Shown here in pieces: positions 32,679 to 37,043 of a stretch of 37,043 bases of DNA; within the stretch, counting starts at the first letter, position 1, and every line of letters starts with the position of its first letter. Source of the stretch: CACZQA01 sp050943615 (GTDB taxonomy: Bacteria > Actinomycetota > Coriobacteriia > Coriobacteriales > QAMH01). Made by a program: the position numbers and the translations under genes. The DNA lies in NCBI GenBank assembly GCA_050943615.1, contig JBMNPN010000014.1:1-37043 (forward strand). The letters run 5' to 3'. Below the pieces are notes generated by a model. That model was not told the origin of the DNA. It saw nothing but the letters and a program-made list of their open reading frames with translations, and ran no database searches.

Positions 32679-32925
32679 AGCAGCTCCCTTCACTTGGATT
32701 TTCAGTGCACGACAATCGGACGTTCCAAATGGTGCAATCTACAGGCTTTTCACAACAGACGTGAGGCGTGCCGCCTTGTTGTGGAACGGATTGTATAGGG
32801 CAATGTTCACAGGCCCCATCTCACGTCAGGTGATTGTTGATGCGTAGATACCGAATCGCAACAGTTCTTCCCAGCGCCTTATAGATTGATTTCATAAAGC
32901 ACAATACGGACAGGGAGATACCCTC

Positions 32926-33486
32926 CTACCGTGCCCAACCGTTGAGCGCGACATCTTCGGCGAGTTTTCCCATCTGCTCGGGCGTCTTTTCCATGTCCTC
33001 GAGGAGCCACTTCCTGACCAGGCTGTAGGTCCCGTGGGTGAGATAGGTGATCATGAGGCTGCGCGTCTCTGCATCAAGCCGCTCATGCAGACGGCGGCGC
33101 TGGCGCTCCCATCCAAGCGGCAGCTCGAACAGCGACATGGCGAACTCCGAAGGCGATTCACTGCGCGCGAACAGGACCTTTGCGGTGCGTTCGTGGGCGC
33201 GTAGGTAGGTGCAGATGGTCTCGACGCGCTTGGCAAGCGAAAGCTCCCCTTTATCCGCAAGCTCGTTGAGCTGTCTGCTGATCTTTCCGTACGCCTCCTG
33301 TTCGATATCCGAGAGCACGTCGACGGGATTTCCGTAATGGTTGTAGAACGTCGTACGGTTGATCCCCGCGCGGCGGCACAGCTCGGTCACGCCTATTTCG
33401 GAGACGGGCTTTTCTTCTGCCAAGTCGAGCAAGGCTTGTCTGAGCAGCTGCTTGGTCAAACGTATGCGTTGGTTTTCCTCGGGCAT
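32926..33486 (-). CDS. TetR-family regulator, divergent to the second HXXEE gene
   Basis: A 186-residue regulator. HTH: LTKQLLRQALLDLAEEKPVS, IGVTELCRRAGINRTTFYNH, YGNPVDVLSDI. Recognition helix NRTTFYNHY. Divergent from HXXEE gene 2 with a 191-base region between, holding the TCGACACCTGTCTA dyad and matching promoter. Probably represses HXXEE gene 2, and perhaps gene 3 whose promoter carries a near-identical dyad. Start at ATG 33486 with only a weak site upstream. Confidence 0.9.
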   Translation of the reverse strand: MPEENQRIRLTKQLLRQALLDLAEEKPVSEIGVTELCRRAGINRTTFYNHYGNPVDVLSDIEQEAYGKISRQLNELADKGELSLAKRVETICTYLRAHERTAKVLFARSESPSEFAMSLFELPLGWERQRRRLHERLDAETRSLMITYLTHGTYSLVRKWLLEDMEKTPEQMGKLAEDVALNGWAR

Positions 33487-33578
33487 GTTCGCTCGCTCAT
33501 CTCTTCGCTATCTCGCCTCGTCGCCCAACACTTGCAGAGCGGATGTTGATTTCGCGTCAAGGCGACTCCGATATGTCG

Positions 33579-33608
33579 TTGTAAGTTCGACACCTGTCTA
33601 ATTATAAC
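33579..33608 (+). promoter_or_regulatory. Promoter/operator of HXXEE gene 2
   Basis: TTGTAA -35 (33579-33584), 18-base spacer, TATAAC -10 (33603-33608). Dyad TCGACACCTGTCTA (33587-33600) lies in the spacer. The segment GTCGTTGTAAG plus dyad closely resembles that upstream of HXXEE gene 3. Confidence 0.6.
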
Positions 33609-33677
33609 AACATTGCCCGAACTTGAAGATAAGCGGGCGGGACCATATCAGTCGCAACCGGGAATCGAGATGCTGCG

Positions 33678-34328
33678 ATGTTCAGGAGATTCGTTTTCAG
33701 CTGGTACAAGATCTCCCCCTTTGCGGCGGGCATCCTCGCGATCGTTGCCTGCATGGGGGAATGGGACCTGACCGAGAAGATGGTGCTCGCCTCGACTGCC
33801 GTGCTCTTCTTGCACTTCTACGAGGAGTTCGGCTGCCCGGGCGGATTTCCGTGGATCGGTCTGCACGTCGAGATGGGGGTGACCGATACGGATTCGAAGA
33901 CATGGTCTCTCAACCAGCTCAACTCGATGGTAGGCAACTGGTGGTTCGGCATCGTGGTGTTTCCCATCACGCTCGCGTTCCCGAACGCGCACTTTCTTGC
34001 CCTTGCCGTGGCGCTGTTCGCCTTTCTCGAGGTGGCGATGCACCTAATCGGGTTCAACGTGCCGTTCAGGACGCTGTACAACCCGGGGCTCGGCACCGCG
34101 CTTTTCGGGCTGATGCCCCTCTCCATCTGGTACCTAGTGCAGACCGTGCCGACAGGACTTTTCACCTGGGTGGACATCGTACTGGCACTCGTGTGGATCG
34201 TCTTCAACTACTGGCTGGTCTTTCGCAGCCCGCTCTACAAGCACCTGGGCAAGAAGTCGGACAGGTACGCGTTCACAGAAGAAGAGGTCATGCTGGCGAA
34301 GCGCTACATGGAGCGCGCGAAGCACTAA
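33678..34328 (+). CDS. HXXEE-domain integral membrane protein 2
   Basis: A 216-residue paralogue of HXXEE proteins 1 and 3. Motif HFYEEFGCPGG with His46, Glu49 and Glu50. His122 (AMHLIGF) and YNPG (134-137) match. About five or six membrane segments. FGCPGGF has Cys where the others have a hydrophobic residue, and the loop after it is longer (HVEMGVTDTDSK). The ATG at 33678 lacks a strong ribosome binding site (GAATCGAGATG upstream). Divergent from a TetR gene with a shared dyad between. Function unknown. Confidence 0.86.
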   Translation: MFRRFVFSWYKISPFAAGILAIVACMGEWDLTEKMVLASTAVLFLHFYEEFGCPGGFPWIGLHVEMGVTDTDSKTWSLNQLNSMVGNWWFGIVVFPITLAFPNAHFLALAVALFAFLEVAMHLIGFNVPFRTLYNPGLGTALFGLMPLSIWYLVQTVPTGLFTWVDIVLALVWIVFNYWLVFRSPLYKHLGKKSDRYAFTEEEVMLAKRYMERAKH

Positions 34329-34537
34329 GAGTCTATTTATGTATTACATTATTACGAATATCAGATCTTGAATCTAGCAGTACTTATTGCAGTAAAACAG
34401 GAGATCAGCGTGGACTCCTCTCATCAGAGAGGGCCCGCGCCCGACGTCTTCCGAAAAGTTCAGCCCCATGCGACGCACCAGGTTCAGCCCAAGAACCTGG
34501 CACGTATGACAGATGAGGCGCACCGTCTATTCCAGTC
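34329..34537. other. Intergenic stretch with a short hairpin
   Basis: About 210 bases without a credible gene. CCAGGTTC (34478-34485) / GAACCTGG (34493-34500) can form an 8-base stem with no T-tract on either side. Confidence 0.35.
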
Positions 34538-34723
34538 CTAGTCGACCGTCTTTCCCATGACCTTGTTTGCCGCGTACACGCCCGAGATGGCTGCCGGCTC
34601 CATGCCGAGGCCGTTCTGGTCACCAGCGATGATGAGTCCAGGGGCTGGATTCTGGTCGGTGACGATGTTGGGATTGGTGAACAGGGCGCGAGGCCAGTAC
34701 TTGACGCCTATCTGTAAACCATT
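34538..34723 (-). pseudogene. 3' remnant of an FAD-dependent oxidoreductase gene
   Basis: A 61-codon frame ending at the TAG at 34538-34540 reads ...KYWPRALFTNPNI, PAPGLIIAGDQNGLGM, EPAAISGVYAAN. This is the C-terminal FAD-contacting block (aGD..G.GMe.A..SG..AA) shared by phytoene-desaturase-like and amine-oxidase-like flavoproteins, normally 450-550 residues. The rest of the gene is missing. The frame runs straight into repeat array B at ~34740, where it turns into repeat sequence. A deletion or rearrangement at the array probably removed the 5' part. Confidence 0.7.
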
Positions 34724-34739
34724 ACTGAGTATGTGAAAC

Positions 34740-34990
34740 ACCGAGAGACTGATAGTGGTCGACCACGTGGAGGGGTTCGGCGAATCCTGCACCGAGAGGC
34801 CGCTGGTGGTCGACCACGTGGAGGGGCTCGATGCGCTCTCTATCCAGTTTCTCGACCACGTGGAGGGGTTCGATGCGGAATCTGCACCGAAGCGGCCCTG
34901 GTGGTCGACCACGTGGAGGGGTTCGGCACACAGTGCACCGAAAGGGCCTTGGTGGTCGACCACGTAAGGGGGTTCGGCGAGATTCGAGCG
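34740..34990. repeat. ~51 bp tandem repeat array, locus B
   Basis: Five units start at 34755, 34806, 34848, 34901 and 34952 (spacings 51, 42, 53, 51). Four begin with the exact 12-base palindrome GTGGTCGACCAC. The third has only its right part (TCGACCAC). Then comes GTGGAGGGGTTCGGnG and TGCACCGAA. Better conserved than locus A and in the same register (42, 53, 51 spacing shared). Frames through it on both strands are repeat translations. Located between an oxidoreductase gene remnant and HXXEE gene 3. Confidence 0.85.
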
Positions 34991-35072
34991 CGCTATGAGT
35001 ATCAACAGCTGCTCCCAAACAACATATCTCACATAAATGTTGACCCCGCAACACGAGGGCAACTGGCTGTCG

Positions 35073-35101
35073 TTGTGAAATCGACAGGTGTCGACTAATA
35101 A
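35073..35101 (+). promoter_or_regulatory. Promoter/operator of HXXEE gene 3
   Basis: TTGTGA -35 (35073-35078), 17-base spacer, TAATAA -10 (35096-35101). Dyad TCGACAGGTGTCGA (35081-35094; perfect 6-base arms) lies in the spacer. Upstream GTCGTTGTGAAA matches the sequence before HXXEE gene 2. Confidence 0.6.
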
Positions 35102-35130
35102 AGAACCAGAGTCGAAAAGGAGGTAGCCAC

Positions 35131-35808
35131 ATGTCTTTCTTCAGGAACAACTGGTACAGGCTCACTTTCATCGCATTCGTGGCGCTGGCGTTTTGCGGCC
35201 CGTTCCTCTTGCGCGAGGCGAGCACGGTGCAGATGCTCCTCTACCTCTCATTGATGGCACTGCCGCTGCACCAGTTCGAGGAGTACCAGTTTCCCGGCGG
35301 AGGCCCGGTGGTCATCAACCGCTACTTCTATCACGCGCCCGAAGAGCTCTTCAGACACTATCCCGGCAACTGGAACTCCTGCATGGTCGTGAACCTGCTC
35401 TCCTACGTCTTCTACATCCTGGCTCTCGCGCTGCCGGACCTCACGTGGTTGGGCACGGCCACGATGTTCTTCAACCTCTACCAAGTGCTTTGCCATGGTA
35501 TCCAGATGAACGTGCAGATGCGCACTTGGTACAACCCCGGAATGGCCACGGCAATGTTCCTGTTACTCCCCATCGCGATTGCCTATATCGTCGAAGTGAC
35601 AAGTTTGGGACTCGTTGGGGGAATCGAGTGGTTGTACGCCGTGCTCTCGTTCATGGGCATCGCCGCATGCTGCGTGGTCGCACCTGTACAGCTCATGAAG
35701 CGCAAGGACTCTCCTTTCGATGTGCCCGAATGGCAGGTCGAGCAACTCGAGCGCGTGCGCGCCGTCGTCCAGATCTCCAGGAGCAAAAAGGACGGAGAGA
35801 AAAGCTAA
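35131..35808 (+). CDS. HXXEE-domain integral membrane protein 3
   Basis: A 225-residue paralogue. Motif LHQFEEYQFPGGG with His47, Glu50 and Glu51. His122 (LCHGIQM) and YNPG (134-137) match the other two proteins, and MNVQMRTWYNPG is very close to FNVPFRTLYNPG of HXXEE 2. About six membrane segments, then a basic cytoplasmic-looking tail rich in Lys and Arg. AAAAGGAGG precedes the ATG: the strongest ribosome site of the three. No TetR gene adjoins it; the shared dyad suggests control by the regulator at 32926-33486. Function unknown. Confidence 0.88.
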   Translation: MSFFRNNWYRLTFIAFVALAFCGPFLLREASTVQMLLYLSLMALPLHQFEEYQFPGGGPVVINRYFYHAPEELFRHYPGNWNSCMVVNLLSYVFYILALALPDLTWLGTATMFFNLYQVLCHGIQMNVQMRTWYNPGMATAMFLLLPIAIAYIVEVTSLGLVGGIEWLYAVLSFMGIAACCVVAPVQLMKRKDSPFDVPEWQVEQLERVRAVVQISRSKKDGEKS

Positions 35809-35837
35809 TACCAAAGTGCTCCACGATATGAAGCAGC

Positions 35838-35868
35838 CCTGCCCACGGCGAATAATGTCGTGGGCAGG
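35838..35868. terminator. Hairpin between convergent genes
   Basis: Perfect 10-base stem CCTGCCCACG (35838-35847) / CGTGGGCAGG (35859-35868) with an 11-base loop, midway between HXXEE gene 3 and the convergent 262-residue gene. No T-tract, but position and strength suit bidirectional termination. Confidence 0.5.
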
Positions 35869-35899
35869 CGGACCACTTCTATGCCTTAAGTCGCAGAGA

Positions 35900-36688
35900 T
35901 CAGGCACCAGCTTTTTCGGCATACGCCGCACGGGCGGCGTTCACAATCTCAAGGGCGAAGTGGTACTTGTGACCATCCGCGATGGCGGCAGGCGCCTTGC
36001 CGGGGCAGAAGAAAGTCGACTTGATGTCGAAGCCGTCCTGAGTGGGACGCACCATGTGGCATGCACCGGTGTGAATCGGCGTGTCGTCGCTCTTCAGCAA
36101 CATGGCACCGCTGACCTTGAGAGGATACGAGGGGTCGTCCTCGATGGGCAGCCCGGCAACAGCTTCCTCGCTGGCCGTTCCGTGGACGAACACGGGCTCG
36201 CCGAACATGCCGAATGCCTCCATACCGCGCTGACCCGTGGCGATATCGCCAATGACGATGTAATGCTCGGGAAACGCCCCCAGCCCGCTCTTGTCGCTCA
36301 CGACGCCGTTCATGATGCCCATGACCTCTTGGAAGGATGCGCCCACGATGGAGATCTCGGTGACCCCCATGTGGACGTCCTCGGGACGATAGCCCTCGTT
36401 GAACTCCTTCCAGCGGCGCTCAGCATCCAGACGGGGACGCTCCATCAAGTCCAGCATCTCCTGCTCGTCCAATGCCATGCGGGCCGCAAGGCAGACCTGC
36501 TTTGCGCGCTCGGGCTCGAGCCAGTTGATGTCCTCGTGGGACAGGCTCCTCTCGCCGTCTTTGATGTCGGCGCCCAGGTACTTCATCTCGTGCAGGACGT
36601 GCAGGGTGCGCTCGTATTCGATGCGGTCCAGGATCTCCTGTGGGACTACATGTCCGTCTACGGTGACGGTTGCGGAAAACTCGCTCAT
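35900..36688 (-). CDS. Unrecognised 262-residue protein
   Basis: A soluble, acidic protein I do not recognise. No signal peptide, membrane segment or Cys cluster. The N-terminal half (~1-115) is mostly helical and charged (IDRIEYERTLHVLHEMKYLG..., ERAKQVCLAARMALDEQEML). The C-terminal half holds glycine-rich, beta-like stretches (GAFPEHYIVIGDIATGQRGM, GMFGEPVFVHG, HTGACHMVRP) and ends ALEIVNAARAAYAEKAG. The ATG at 36688 is preceded by AAAGGAGG. Divergent to a TetR gene at 36833 with a 144-base region holding a CTTGGAA/TTCCAAG dyad (around 36717-36742), so probably controlled by it. Glycine and His content could suit a metabolic enzyme or lyase, which is only a guess. Confidence 0.75.
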   Translation of the reverse strand: MSEFSATVTVDGHVVPQEILDRIEYERTLHVLHEMKYLGADIKDGERSLSHEDINWLEPERAKQVCLAARMALDEQEMLDLMERPRLDAERRWKEFNEGYRPEDVHMGVTEISIVGASFQEVMGIMNGVVSDKSGLGAFPEHYIVIGDIATGQRGMEAFGMFGEPVFVHGTASEEAVAGLPIEDDPSYPLKVSGAMLLKSDDTPIHTGACHMVRPTQDGFDIKSTFFCPGKAPAAIADGHKYHFALEIVNAARAAYAEKAGA

Positions 36689-36832
36689 GGTAAGCCTCCT
36701 TTAACTTGGAACGGACAGGATATCGCCTGCTTCTATTCCAAGATTAGGAAAGCGCTCCCGATGAAAACAGGTTCAATATTCTACAATGTGTCGAAATAAG
36801 GAAAATTCTCGCGAGAAACGGGCGTTGACAGC

Positions 36833-37043
36833 ATGGCACAGCGAAAGACCCAGACGGAAGCTAGAATCGCCTCAGCGTTCTGGAAACTCTACGCCGAGTA
36901 CCCCATCGAGCGCATCTCCATCCGGATGCTCACCGAAGAGGCCGGAGTCCACCGCAGCTCCTTCTACCACCATTACGAGGATATCTACGACCTGCGCCGG
37001 AAAATGGAAGACCAGCTGGTCGAGGAGGCGATAGAGACTGTCT
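36833..37043 (+). CDS. TetR-family regulator, 3' part outside the window
   Basis: From the ATG at 36833 the frame is open for 70 codons to the right edge. It contains a whole TetR HTH: EARIASAFWKLYAEYPIERI, SIRMLTEEAGVHRSSFYHHY, EDIYDLRRKM. Recognition helix HRSSFYHHY resembles those at 29024, 32926 and 26260. The ribosome site is weak (GGGCG). Divergent to the unrecognised 262-residue gene, probably its regulator. The ligand domain is not visible. Confidence 0.88.
   Translation, partial: MAQRKTQTEARIASAFWKLYAEYPIERISIRMLTEEAGVHRSSFYHHYEDIYDLRRKMEDQLVEEAIETV

Noticed and set aside
32694..32925. Small gene between the quinone reductase and the TetR gene
   Set aside because: The only frame here overlaps the reductase gene and has no ribosome site or family resemblance.
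34740..34990. CRISPR-like array of palindromic repeats
   Set aside because: The segments between palindromes are themselves conserved from unit to unit and spacing varies (51, 42, 53, 51), so there are no unique spacers; no cas gene is present.
34538..35225. Long open frames through repeat array B on both strands
   Set aside because: Their translations simply repeat the array period (about 17 residues) and have no start signals or family resemblance.
1..37043. tRNA, rRNA, integrase, transposase or phage genes
   Set aside because: None was recognised on either strand by inspection.

Overview
The window looks like chromosomal DNA of an anaerobic Coriobacteriia species (Actinomycetota), most likely an Eggerthellales gut or oral type. 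This is inferred from the gene repertoire: an Etf/FixCX respiratory acyl-CoA dehydrogenase operon, an aldo/keto reductase with a ferredoxin tail, several HXXEE membrane proteins, many TetR regulators, a Nif11-like peptide, large GGDEF/EAL proteins, and moderately high GC coding DNA. No rRNA, tRNA, CRISPR array, insertion sequence transposase or phage gene was recognised, so the taxonomic placement is moderate-confidence.

Layout. 1-5.4 kb: the 5' part of a secreted Cna/SpaA-type adhesin running off the left edge, an AT-rich gap, an Fe-S aldo/keto reductase with a clear terminator, an orphan Nif11-like peptide, a truncated DUF262 (GmrSD-type) protein, then two copies of a ~142 bp element with long terminal inverted repeats. 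5.4-10.9 kb: two divergent c-di-GMP proteins (PAS/GGDEF/EAL). 10.9-14.0 kb: a minus-strand operon of XRE-cupin regulator, threonine-aldolase-like enzyme, GNAT and PhzF-like isomerase. 14.1-15.4 kb: a ~51 bp tandem repeat array followed by a TacA/TacT-type DUF1778-GNAT toxin-antitoxin pair. 15.5-22.5 kb: a six-gene operon (acyl-CoA dehydrogenase, EtfB, EtfA, second acyl-CoA dehydrogenase, FixC-like, FixX-like) with a strong promoter, a palindrome-rich leader and a TetR gene at its downstream end. It is probably a membrane-linked redox module joining an acyl-CoA/enoyl-CoA couple to the quinone pool. 22.5-25.3 kb: GNAT, a basic secreted protein and LtrA-like membrane protein. 25.3-27.3 kb: SDR oxidoreductase, TetR and HxlR. 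27.4-29.0 kb: a zinc-macrodomain/SirTM pair for reversible protein ADP-ribosylation.

29.0-37.0 kb is the least explained part. It holds three paralogous HXXEE membrane proteins, TetR regulators, a CocE-type hydrolase, a flavodoxin-fold quinone reductase, a second copy of the 51 bp repeat array abutting the 3' remnant of an FAD oxidoreductase gene, an unrecognised 262-residue protein and the start of another TetR gene. All three HXXEE genes keep a His/Glu-Glu/His/YNPG residue pattern at nearly identical positions. Their upstream regions share a TCRACA-n2/3-TGTC operator-like dyad placed between the -35 and -10 hexamers. I regard this TetR-HXXEE system, and the two register-matched repeat arrays, as the most promising undescribed biology here.
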